From JBCAWW01 sp039024315 (GTDB lineage: Bacteria; Bacteroidota; Bacteroidia; J057): DNA of 7,364 bases. The DNA is taken from NCBI GenBank assembly GCA_039024315.1, contig JBCCQN010000303.1, positions 1 to 7,364 on the forward strand, in the 5' to 3' direction. Below are positions 1 to 6,248 of this stretch, in pieces. Below the pieces are notes generated by a model that was given only the letters and a program-made list of their open reading frames with translations, was not told the origin of the DNA and made no database searches. The translations under genes and the position numbers were made by a program. How positions within the stretch are numbered: the first letter of the stretch is position 1; every line of letters starts with the position of its first letter.

Positions 1-911
1 ATAGCATAGACCATCAAAAGGTTATAGGCGTTGAAACTCCCCACTAGGCGGCACCAAACCTCTTCTCCATCTAGCTCCAATTGAAGACCCTCAAAGGTAT
101 TTTCAATCAATCTCGCCCGGTACTCAGCCATATGCCTCAGTCCAAATCGCTTTTTTGTAGCCGCAGTATTTTGCAGCATCACTCTGCCATTTTTGTCGTC
201 AGCATTGACCAAAGCCGTAGTGTTCGCTGCAAGCTGATCAAAGAGGATTTTTTTGGCGAGGATATACTCACGAAAGCTACCGTGATAGTCTAAGTGATCA
301 TGAGTGATATTGGTAAAGGCCGCTACGCGGAACGCTACACTCGTCACTCTATGCTGTACCAGGGCATGACTACTTACTTCCATGAAGCAATACTCACAAC
401 CCGCTTGTACCATCTCTGCCAACATTTTATGGAGAGATTTAGGATCTGGAGTGGTATGAGTGGCTGGAATTTCTTCGGTGCCAATCAGATTCCGAATCGT
501 AGAAAGCAAGCCAACTTGATAGCCCAAATCTGTAAACATTTGATACAGCAGGGTTACGGAAGTTGATTTACCATTGGTACCCGTTACGCCCACCATTTGG
601 ATTTTTTTAGCCGGATGTCCGTAGAATGCAGCACTAACTCGTGCCAATTCTCGGCGGCTATTATCTACTTTGAGGTAGGTAACGCGCTCTACTTTTTGCG
701 CGGGTAACTGCTCACACATGATTGCAGTTGCTCCACTTGCGATCGCCTTGTCAATGAACTTATGCCCGTCTGCCTGTGTACCACTTACTGCAATAAACAA
801 GCTTCCCTCTTCCACTTCCCGTGAGTCAAACGTAAAGTCGACTATCTCTTTTTCTTTCGATCCTATCGATTCTAGAATCGGTATCTCTTGGAGTATTTCG
901 CTTAGTTGCAC
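1..911 (-). CDS. murE: UDP-N-acetylmuramoyl-tripeptide synthetase MurE, 5' part (C-terminus beyond window)
   Basis: Cytoplasmic Mur ligase that adds the third amino acid (meso-diaminopimelate in most Gram-negatives) to UDP-MurNAc-L-Ala-D-Glu using ATP. I translated 303 open codons running off the left edge. The N-terminal UDP-binding domain (about 1-100) carries TFDSREVEEGSLFIAV (27-42). The ATP loop GTNGKST is at 111-117. THTTPDP (151-157) and MEVSSHAL (177-184) follow, then NITHDHLDYHG (201-211), and K220 sits where the carbamylated lysine is expected. The central domain ends near GSFNAYNLL. The DNPR-type motif that would show diaminopimelate versus lysine use lies outside the window. The start must be the GTG at 911-909: the frame is closed 12 bases upstream by the ftsI stop codon, which is in the same frame, and the next in-frame ATG is codon 65, inside the conserved domain. 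Only a weak AGAGA precedes it. Translation is probably coupled to ftsI. Confidence 0.96.
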   Translation of the reverse strand, partial: MQLSEILQEIPILESIGSKEKEIVDFTFDSREVEEGSLFIAVSGTQADGHKFIDKAIASGATAIMCEQLPAQKVERVTYLKVDNSRRELARVSAAFYGHPAKKIQMVGVTGTNGKSTSVTLLYQMFTDLGYQVGLLSTIRNLIGTEEIPATHTTPDPKSLHKMLAEMVQAGCEYCFMEVSSHALVQHRVTSVAFRVAAFTNITHDHLDYHGSFREYILAKKILFDQLAANTTALVNADDKNGRVMLQNTAATKKRFGLRHMAEYRARLIENTFEGLQLELDGEEVWCRLVGSFNAYNLLMVYA

Positions 912-923
912 TCTCTGATCAAG

Positions 924-3014
924 TTAGCTGCAAAACAATGTGATCTGTGCGCCTTCACTTAGCCGATAACCCGGCAATAGGGATTGTCGCTTGACCCGGC
1001 CAAAGCCTTGTAGGCGAACGCGAACACCCATTTTCTCCATAAGATGTATAGCATCCCGAGCAGACATTCCCTTTAAGTTGGGAACACGATCCTCGGTTTC
1101 TAATTCTTTCAAATTGACCTGATGGCCACTACTTTCTGTGGCAAGCCATTCAGCATCTGGTATTCCAGAAGCAGTGATCCCTAATTGCGGGTAAACCACT
1201 TCTGCAGTTTGCGCAAACACCGCTCCATCAACCGGCTGCTTGCGTGCTTTGGCATCTTTGGTAGCAGGAGGACGAGCTAATCCTTGATCCAACTTGTAGA
1301 TGTCATCCGCGATGTCTTTAAAAATTGGTGCAGCAACCGTACCACCACCTGAGGTACCTCCGTTTGGTTCAGAAACCATCACGAAGAGGGTAAATCGAGG
1401 ATCATCGGCAGGAAAAAATCCCCCAAATGATGCTCGATACTTACGCACGTAGCGACCATTTTCATTGACACGAACCGTACCTGTCTTTCCTGCTACTGAA
1501 AATGGTAGACCTTTCATTGCCTTATAGGCGGTCCCATAATAGCGGTCGACAACACCTTTCATCAATTCGCGCATTTGGGCTGCAGTTTCCTCAGAGCACA
1601 TTTCTTCATTGAGTACTTCAGGACCAAAGCGTTGCACTACGCTCGCATCATTACGGATCTCATCGACCAACCAGGGGCGCATAAGTTTCCCCCGGTTGGC
1701 TAATCCATTGTAGAAAGTGGCCATCTGAAGGGGCGTAACCATTACCGAATAGCCATAGGCCAGAGAGGGCAGGGTAGCGATGGTCCACTGTGTGGTGTCG
1801 TGTGGTTCAATAATTCTTGGAACAGGCACTCCTTTAAATTGCTTAAAAGAGGCATCTTCAAATCCGAAATTCTTGAGGTGCCAGATATATCTTTCAGGAA
1901 TTGCAACATAGTTATTGTCAATGGCCATAGCCATATAGACATTTGAGGAACGCGCAAATGCTTGCTCAAAGTCCAAACGACCATAGGCCGCGCCATTATC
2001 GGTGATCACCTTATCATCGAAGGTCAATTCTCCATTTCCGGTGTTGAGTGTATCGCACATCCGAATAAGTTGATCCTCTAGCAGAGCTGTGGCAGCTGCC
2101 GTTTTGAAGGTAGAGCCCGGTTCATATTGATAGGCTACTGCATAATTATAATCTTCAGGATAGTTAGCAATTGCTTTGATTGCCCCTGTCTCAACCTCCA
2201 TCAAAATGGCCACGCCAAACTTGGCAAAGTTGTTCTCTACACCGCGTGCTAAGGCAGTCTCCACTACATCTTGCATATCTACATCAAGCGTAGTCCGAAT
2301 ATCAAAGCCATCTTTTGCCTGCGCCTCGCCATACTGGTCTAGCGGAACATAAGAGCGGCCAACTACTCGCTGAGCAAGGATATAGCTATCGCGTCCACGT
2401 AACTCTTGATTGTAAGCAGCTTCAATTCCTCTGATGCCCAATGTATCATCCACCAATCGCCCGAGGGTAATTTTGGCAAGGTCTCCCATAGGATAGAAGC
2501 GTTCGTTTTCAAACTTCTCTTCCATCAAACCGCCTTCAAAAGCAGTCAAGGACATAATGGGCCACTTTTTCACCATCTCCAGCTCACGGAAATTGATTTT
2601 CTGGCGAGTCAGATATAGGTGCTTGTCCCCACTCGCAATCGCATTTCGTACCCGATTGTAGTAAAGCATGGTGTCCTTCTCTTCTCCACCGAACTTATTG
2701 GCGAGGTTAATTGCCAAAGTCATCAAACTGTCGTTGAAATTGAGAAAGGCACTAGTATCCAAACGAGAAGGATCCATCGCAATGCGATAGAAAGGGATAC
2801 TGGTAGCGAGGATAGTCCCGTCTTCAGCTAGGATGTTACCACGATCGGCAATCATCTTCTTGAAGAAGATTTTTTTGTCCATCTCACGCTGAACCCAAGA
2901 ATCCTTTTGCCACTGTAGGCCTACAACGCGCAGCAGGACTGCGACTCCAAAAAGGAGAAACAGCCCAAAAAGGATGTAGATTCTACTCAGTATGTCATTT
3001 GATACTTGCTTCAT
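924..3014 (-). CDS. ftsI: Division-specific penicillin-binding protein FtsI/PBP3 with C-terminal PASTA domain
   Basis: Septal peptidoglycan DD-transpeptidase of the divisome, anchored in the inner membrane with its catalytic part in the periplasm. The 696 residues show one N-terminal membrane segment (about 11-33) and the ADRGNI motif (56-61) that opens the PBP dimerisation region. The penicillin-binding domain follows, with the catalytic serine in STFK (301-304), SSN (356-358) and KTGT (510-513). After a Pro/Ala/Lys-rich linker (about 577-640) there is one PASTA-like domain (about 641-696, starting VPNLKGMSARDAIHLMEKMG). All three active-site motifs are intact. Its length and PASTA tail fit the longer FtsI/SpoVD-like forms rather than the ~590-residue E. 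coli protein. Its ATG overlaps the TGA of the FtsL-like gene by four bases, which suggests coupled translation. Position between ftsL and murE supports FtsI rather than another class B PBP. Confidence 0.96.
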   Translation of the reverse strand: MKQVSNDILSRIYILFGLFLLFGVAVLLRVVGLQWQKDSWVQREMDKKIFFKKMIADRGNILAEDGTILATSIPFYRIAMDPSRLDTSAFLNFNDSLMTLAINLANKFGGEEKDTMLYYNRVRNAIASGDKHLYLTRQKINFRELEMVKKWPIMSLTAFEGGLMEEKFENERFYPMGDLAKITLGRLVDDTLGIRGIEAAYNQELRGRDSYILAQRVVGRSYVPLDQYGEAQAKDGFDIRTTLDVDMQDVVETALARGVENNFAKFGVAILMEVETGAIKAIANYPEDYNYAVAYQYEPGSTFKTAAATALLEDQLIRMCDTLNTGNGELTFDDKVITDNGAAYGRLDFEQAFARSSNVYMAMAIDNNYVAIPERYIWHLKNFGFEDASFKQFKGVPVPRIIEPHDTTQWTIATLPSLAYGYSVMVTPLQMATFYNGLANRGKLMRPWLVDEIRNDASVVQRFGPEVLNEEMCSEETAAQMRELMKGVVDRYYGTAYKAMKGLPFSVAGKTGTVRVNENGRYVRKYRASFGGFFPADDPRFTLFVMVSEPNGGTSGGGTVAAPIFKDIADDIYKLDQGLARPPATKDAKARKQPVDGAVFAQTAEVVYPQLGITASGIPDAEWLATESSGHQVNLKELETEDRVPNLKGMSARDAIHLMEKMGVRVRLQGFGRVKRQSLLPGYRLSEGAQITLFCS

Positions 3015-3433
3015 TGTCGTTCATCAATCTGCCGTTGTAGTTGTTGGGGATCGATCTCTGGATTAATTTTTTCTATTTCAGCGAGGGTTTTGCCCTGAAC
3101 AAGTTTGTAGACTGGTTCATTTTGAGGTCGTAGTCCAAGGGTATCCACGACTGTTTTGATCTCAGAAAGGCGAGTTCCTGCACTTAGCGTAGACTGCTTT
3201 AGTAAGTAGCGGGCCTTGAGGCTTTCTACCTGTGTTTGCAAAGCAGTCTCCATTTTTATTTTTTTCTCGGCTTGGTGAGAATTCCACACATAAGCCAAGC
3301 CTATTACCGCTAAGAAGAGCACAAAGCGTAAGTAGTCATCCACCAAGCGGAGGGAGAGTCCTTTCTTCTTGGTGCTGCTAGCTTGAGTCCCAATGGGAGA
3401 TTTGCCTAGACTATTACGAGTAATAATGCGCAT
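3011..3433 (-). CDS. ftsL: FtsL-like cell division membrane protein
   Basis: Probable divisome scaffold of the FtsL type, a bitopic inner-membrane protein that in other bacteria forms a complex with FtsB and FtsQ and recruits or activates FtsW/FtsI. The 140 residues begin with a basic, polar cytoplasmic tail (1-33, including TKKKG). One hydrophobic segment follows (about 34-50, LRFVLFLAVIGLAYVW), then a helical, coiled-coil-like stretch (about 53-95), and then VVDTLGLRPQNEPVYKLV (95-112), which resembles the short conserved stretch after the coiled coil in FtsL/FtsB proteins. A glutamine-rich tail ends the protein. Sequence identity to classical FtsL is too low to recognise directly, so the call rests on topology, size and position between rsmH and ftsI. 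It lies 7 bases after rsmH and overlaps ftsI by ATGA. No Shine-Dalgarno sequence is visible. Confidence 0.82.
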   Translation of the reverse strand: MRIITRNSLGKSPIGTQASSTKKKGLSLRLVDDYLRFVLFLAVIGLAYVWNSHQAEKKIKMETALQTQVESLKARYLLKQSTLSAGTRLSEIKTVVDTLGLRPQNEPVYKLVQGKTLAEIEKINPEIDPQQLQRQIDERQ

Positions 3434-3440
3434 AGCAGTG

Positions 3441-4346
3441 TTAGTGATTCAGTGGTGTATATTCTGCAGCTCTAAGCCTAGCACTTCGAGCCCGAGAGTT
3501 TGTTTCGATTTCGTTTTCTGGTGGTTGTATCGCTTTTCGGGTTAAGAGTTTCCAAGGAGTAATAGGATTACCGTAGAAGTCTTTTTGCAACTTTCCGTCT
3601 AATCGACCACTTCTGAGAAAATGCTTTACCATTCTATCTTCAAGAGAGTGGTAAGAAATAATAACTAAGCGTCCACCCGGTTTTAGCACCTTTAATGAGG
3701 AGAGAAGGAGATTTTCTAAAGACTCCAACTCGCCATTAACCACAACGCGAAGAGCTTGATATACTTGAGCCAAGTATTTGGCGCGTCGCTTGGGTTGAAT
3801 ACAGTTTCTGATCGCATGCTCAAGCTGAGCGGTCGTTTTGATGGGTGAGCGTTTTCGAGCGTTAGTTAATTCCCGTACCAATTTGGGTGCATTGGGGATT
3901 TCTCCGTAACGACGAAAAAGGAAGATCAAATCTTCCGCCTCCATTTCATTGACCAAGTCAGCAGCGGTTTGGCCTTTGGTGGGATTCATTCTCATATCAA
4001 GTGGACCGTCAAAGCGAAAGCTGAACCCTCGTTCTGCAGTATCAAATTGATGAGAAGACACACCTAGATCAGCCAATATGCCATCAACTGGTGCTAACTG
4101 ACGCTCATTGAGCGCCGCTTCAAGGAACTTGAAATCTTGAGGGATGAAAGTAATTTGTTCATCCTCGGGTAGATTTCGTTTTGCATCTGGATCACGATCA
4201 AAAGCAATCAATCGACCGTATTCCAATTGCGAGCGTATTTCTCTGCTATGGCCTCCCCCACCAAAGGTTACGTCAACGTATTTACCTTCCGGACGAATGC
4301 CTAAGAGTGAAACACTCTCTTTTAGTAAGACTGCTTGATGGTACAT
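3441..4346 (-). CDS. rsmH: 16S rRNA (cytosine(1402)-N4)-methyltransferase RsmH (MraW)
   Basis: Uses S-adenosylmethionine to methylate N4 of C1402 in 16S rRNA, in the decoding centre of the 30S subunit. The 301 residues match the family's usual length (about 300-315). They open with MYHQAVLLKESVSLL. The SAM-binding loop FGGGGHS is at 28-34, the acidic end of strand 2 (FDRD) at 49-52, and DLGVSSHQFD at 93-102. Further family stretches are RGFSFRFDGPLDMRM (106-120), ALRVVVNGELESLE (198-211), ISYHSLEDRMVK (230-241) and the basic SRARSARLRAAE (284-295). Its ATG shares one base with the TAA of mraZ (TAATG), a typical arrangement for translational coupling. The gene is almost always the second of the dcw cluster although its product acts on the ribosome rather than the wall. 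Confidence 0.97.
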   Translation of the reverse strand: MYHQAVLLKESVSLLGIRPEGKYVDVTFGGGGHSREIRSQLEYGRLIAFDRDPDAKRNLPEDEQITFIPQDFKFLEAALNERQLAPVDGILADLGVSSHQFDTAERGFSFRFDGPLDMRMNPTKGQTAADLVNEMEAEDLIFLFRRYGEIPNAPKLVRELTNARKRSPIKTTAQLEHAIRNCIQPKRRAKYLAQVYQALRVVVNGELESLENLLLSSLKVLKPGGRLVIISYHSLEDRMVKHFLRSGRLDGKLQKDFYGNPITPWKLLTRKAIQPPENEIETNSRARSARLRAAEYTPLNH

Positions 4347-4798
4347 TACTCTTCAATGTCCCCCATCACCTTCTCGGCCAATGCTTCGAAGTCTACTTCT
4401 GCATTATCAAGCCAGTCTTGATATGTTTGGGTATCCCAGATCTCGATACGATCAATCTGCGATACCAACACGATTTCTTTTTTTAACTCCGCAAATTCCA
4501 TCAAGCGCTTTGGCAGCAAAAACCTGGCGTTCCCGTCTAGGGAAACCTTACGCGCTCCGTTGAGATACATCCGCTTAAATGCACGATTGTCCTTAAGGAA
4601 AAAATTGCGCGATTGGATGTGCTCTAACTCCCGGTCCCAAACACTCAATGGATAGATCACCAGGCACTTATCTAATCCACGGTTGACTACAAAATCGGTC
4701 TGTTGATCTTCGGGCAATTGCTTCCTGAGATCCGCGGGTAGCATAAACCTACCTTTGGCATCCAGCTTACAATCATACTCGCCGATCAGTGACTTCAT
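4346..4798 (-). CDS. mraZ: MraZ, transcriptional regulator of the division/cell-wall operon
   Basis: DNA-binding protein of the double SpoVT-AbrB type; MraZ forms ring-shaped oligomers and in studied bacteria represses its own dcw operon. The 150 residues contain two tandem half-domains. The first has GEYDCKLDAKGRFMLP (6-21, signature DAKGR 13-17). The second has ARKVSLDGNARFLLPKRL (82-99), where the usual DGNGR reads DGNAR. The C-terminus is acidic and helical (about 122-150). Length is that of the family. It is the first gene of the dcw cluster, with a 255-base gap upstream that contains the repeat array expected of its binding site. The chosen ATG gives the standard MKSLIGEYDCKLD-type N-terminus; only a weak AGAAG lies upstream. 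Confidence 0.96.
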   Translation of the reverse strand: MKSLIGEYDCKLDAKGRFMLPADLRKQLPEDQQTDFVVNRGLDKCLVIYPLSVWDRELEHIQSRNFFLKDNRAFKRMYLNGARKVSLDGNARFLLPKRLMEFAELKKEIVLVSQIDRIEIWDTQTYQDWLDNAEVDFEALAEKVMGDIEE

Positions 4799-4823
4799 TT
4801 CAGAGTACTTCTATCTAACTACG

Positions 4824-4831
4824 TAAAGCTA
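4824..4831 (-). promoter_or_regulatory. Weak candidate -7 element for the mraZ operon
   Basis: On the minus strand this reads TAGCTTTA, seven of eight positions of the Bacteroidota -7 consensus TAnnTTTG. It lies 12 bases past the last GTGG box, so MraZ bound there would sit in the -33 region and could block polymerase. No convincing TTTG -33 element is found at 17-20 bases. Transcription would leave a leader of only about 20 bases. A second seven-of-eight match (TATATTTA) occurs further upstream near 4935-4942. An inverted TATCTA/TAGATA pair (4812-4817, 4830-4835) flanks the site. This is a tentative call. Confidence 0.22.
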
Positions 4832-4842
4832 GATAAAAGTTA

Positions 4843-4878
4843 CCACAATTCCCCACTTTTTACCACCATTTCCCCCAC
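4843..4878 (-). promoter_or_regulatory. Putative MraZ operator: array of four GTGG boxes
   Basis: Read on the coding (minus) strand, four GTGG boxes lie 45-80 bases before the mraZ start. On the plus strand their CCAC cores begin at 4843, 4853, 4863 and 4875, so the three proximal boxes are exactly 10 bases apart and the distal one 12. The boxes alternate between GTGGGG(G)AA and GTGGTAA, and a fainter GTGA follows further upstream (about 4885-4888). E. coli MraZ binds TGGGN direct repeats with 5-base spacers (10-base period), and related sites with AAAGTG/GTGG cores are known upstream of mraZ in Gram-positive bacteria and Mollicutes. Spacing, orientation and position directly before mraZ make autoregulation the likely role. 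Binding itself is inferred. Confidence 0.8.
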
Positions 4879-4987
4879 AAAAAGTCACAAAATGAAACAG
4901 GTGATATTTTTATTAGTCTTTCTTGATACAAGTCTAAATATATTGGGAATAAATTCCAAATAAATTAGCATTTTGAGGCAAAATTTT

Positions 4988-5021
4988 TAGTATACTAGCC
5001 CACGAAGCCTGAGGCTGTGGG
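4988..5021. repeat. 10-bp palindrome plus adjoining small hairpin between lipoprotein gene and MraZ operator
   Basis: TAGTATACTA (4988-4997) is a perfect 10-bp palindrome. One base later comes an inverted repeat: CCCAC (4999-5003) pairs with GTGGG (5017-5021), and inside it AGCC (5006-5009) pairs with GGCT (5013-5016) around a three-base loop, with a two-base bulge. On the minus strand it lies 32 bases after the lipoprotein stop codon, so it could mark the end of that transcript, but no T-tract follows, so it is not a standard intrinsic terminator. The rest of the 255-base gap (4799-5053) is AT-rich, apart from the MraZ boxes and a small interrupted dyad at 4943-4959. I see no gene in it. Confidence 0.55.
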
Positions 5022-5053
5022 AAAAACGATTAGCAAAATGTTTTCTAAAATTT

Positions 5054-5602
5054 TTAGCGACGGCGCAAAAAGGACTCTACCATAAAGACGCCACTTAGTT
5101 GATGCTCTTGTCCATCTAACATCACAACTGAGTTAAACTCTCCGTTTACCACTCGATTATCAGGGGTGATCAAAGTGTACAAAACCTCTCCCCCAATGAG
5201 CGCGGATTCGTAGCTCTTTTCTCGCCACACAAGCGAGTAAGTAGAATTGATATTGTTCGCATCAGGATTGATCAGTTGACTCTTGCGATCAAGTCGAGGT
5301 ACCTGCAGGCGGAATGTCGTAGGATAGGGACTTACCTCATCTTGAATGAACAAATAATTACGGCCCCCTTCTTGGAAAATTCCTTCCTTAGGCTGAAGAT
5401 ATAGGTAGAAGGTTTTTCCCTCTGGGAACAAAGGTCCAAACATCGTCAGATTGACATAAAACTCCGTCTCAGGATTACCTCGCCAATCAGCCGTCTCGTC
5501 AATTTCTTTTGGTTGAGCAAAACCGCCACCATTTACTTGCTGTTGAGATTTGCAGCCTGCGGCAATAAAGATGGCTATGAGGAGAGGGAGAAATAAACGC
5601 AT
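5054..5602 (-). CDS. Lipoprotein of unknown function
   Basis: From the ATG at 5602 the product has 182 residues. It has a classic lipoprotein signal peptide: MR, a hydrophobic core LFLPLLIAIFIA (3-14) and lipobox AAGC, so the mature protein would begin at Cys17, lipidated and followed by KSQQQ. No acidic run follows the cysteine, so there is no obvious surface-export signal, and an inward-facing outer-membrane lipoprotein is plausible. The mature part is rich in alternating hydrophobic and aromatic residues (FYVNLTMFGPLFPEG, TFYLYLQPKEG, VLYTLITPDNRVV), suggesting a beta-rich fold. I recognise no catalytic motif or family. A longer start at 5626 is possible but would overlap pth by 23 bases and put eight polar residues before the signal. 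The chosen start lies one base after the pth stop (TAATATG) with GGAAAG upstream. It is probably co-transcribed with pth. Confidence 0.85.
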   Translation of the reverse strand: MRLFLPLLIAIFIAAGCKSQQQVNGGGFAQPKEIDETADWRGNPETEFYVNLTMFGPLFPEGKTFYLYLQPKEGIFQEGGRNYLFIQDEVSPYPTTFRLQVPRLDRKSQLINPDANNINSTYSLVWREKSYESALIGGEVLYTLITPDNRVVNGEFNSVVMLDGQEHQLSGVFMVESFLRRR

Positions 5603-5603
5603 A

Positions 5604-6170
5604 TTAGGCTTTCCGATTGAAGTCATTCATGGTACGTTGAATACCAATAGTAGTAAAGGACAAAATACCTTTCACACAGCGATCCAGCAAATCTGGAAGG
5701 GCATCAAATTCTGCATCGGAGAAATCCGAAAGCACATAATCAACCTGCTGCCCCTTGGCAAATTCATTGCCGATGCCAAAGCGAAGACGAGGATACTTAG
5801 TGGTACCCAATAAATCCTGAATGTTTTTCAGTCCATTATGCCCACCATCAGAACCCTTGCCCTTTAGCCTCAGCGTACCGAAAGGCAAAGCCAATTCGTC
5901 GGTAATCACCAAGAGATTTTCTAAGGGCAGCTTATTTTTTTCGACATAGTAGCGGACGGCCTTTCCACTTAAATTCATATAGGTAGTTGGCATAACAATA
6001 TGAATGTGGCGGCCTTTATATTTTCCTTCTGCGACATAGGCATGTCGCTGTAGTTCTGGGGTAACATTGAGGGTCTCGGCTAGACGGTTGGCAACCATGA
6101 AGCCAATGTTGTGGCGAGTGTCCACATAGTCTGCGCCAATATTGCCGAGTCCTACAATTAGATATTTCAT
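5604..6170 (-). CDS. pth: Peptidyl-tRNA hydrolase (bacterial Pth type)
   Basis: Cytoplasmic esterase that frees tRNA from prematurely released peptidyl-tRNA by cutting the ester bond between peptide and tRNA. The 188 residues match the family's length. The signature LIVGLGNIGADYVDTRHNIGF (4-24) contains Asn10 and the catalytic His20. PTTYMNLSG (61-69) supplies the conserved Asn66, ITDELALPFG (89-98) supplies Asp91, and GSDGGHNGLKNI (106-117) supplies Asn112. RLRFGIG (128-134) follows. All residues known to matter in the E. coli enzyme have counterparts. The gene follows rplY, a common pairing in many bacteria, and is followed almost without gap by the lipoprotein gene. A terminator ends 8 bases before its ATG, so its mRNA needs read-through or a promoter overlapping that structure. 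No Shine-Dalgarno sequence is visible in the AT-rich start region. Confidence 0.97.
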   Translation of the reverse strand: MKYLIVGLGNIGADYVDTRHNIGFMVANRLAETLNVTPELQRHAYVAEGKYKGRHIHIVMPTTYMNLSGKAVRYYVEKNKLPLENLLVITDELALPFGTLRLKGKGSDGGHNGLKNIQDLLGTTKYPRLRFGIGNEFAKGQQVDYVLSDFSDAEFDALPDLLDRCVKGILSFTTIGIQRTMNDFNRKA

Positions 6171-6178
6171 ATTCTAAT

Positions 6179-6211
6179 AAAAAAAGCCAGGCCCAGTAAT
6201 CCGGGCCTGGC
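6179..6211 (-). terminator. Rho-independent terminator after rplY
   Basis: On the minus strand a perfect 9-bp GC-rich stem (arms 6203-6211 and 6186-6194, GCCAGGCCC/GGGCCTGGC) encloses an 8-base loop and is followed directly by seven T (6185-6179). This is a textbook intrinsic terminator for transcripts leaving rplY. It acts on the minus strand: on the plus strand the stem is followed by A residues, not T. It ends just before the pth start codon at 6170. A smaller TTTTCC/GGAAAA hairpin lies upstream, between the rplY stop and this stem. Confidence 0.9.
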
Positions 6212-6218
6212 AAAAATA
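6211..6218 (-). promoter_or_regulatory. Candidate -7 promoter element for pth overlapping the terminator
   Basis: On the minus strand this reads TATTTTTG, an exact match to the Bacteroidota -7 consensus TAnnTTTG, and its last base is the first base of the terminator stem. A transcript starting 4-8 bases downstream would begin inside the first arm and could not fold the full stem. This would let pth escape the terminator that stops rplY transcripts. The -33 region has only GTTTTT at about 18 bases, a poor TTTG match, and matches in such AT-rich DNA arise easily by chance. Confidence 0.3.
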
Positions 6219-6248
6219 TATCTTTTCCCGGAGGAAAAACTTTCGTGC

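Noticed and set aside
81..918. Open frames on the plus strand (81-293, 294-566, 718-918)
   Set aside because: They lie antisense to murE, whose minus-strand frame is open and full of Mur ligase motifs; the plus-strand products have no recognisable domains.
1742..2831. Minus-strand frame 1742-1996 and plus-strand frames 2406-2618 and 2619-2831
   Set aside because: All are inside ftsI in other frames and encode low-likelihood peptides; ftsI is intact across the region.
4144..4563. Plus-strand frames opposite rsmH and mraZ (4144-4338, 4181-4486, 4381-4563)
   Set aside because: They are shadows of two well-conserved genes, with no independent signal for translation.
5603..5626. Upstream ATG at 5626 as the lipoprotein start
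   Set aside because: It would overlap pth by 23 bases and place eight polar residues ahead of an otherwise standard lipoprotein signal; the ATG at 5602 is better placed. It cannot be fully excluded.
6228..6238. GGAGG on the plus strand as a ribosome-binding site
   Set aside because: No plausible plus-strand gene follows; it is part of a small hairpin between rplY and its terminator.
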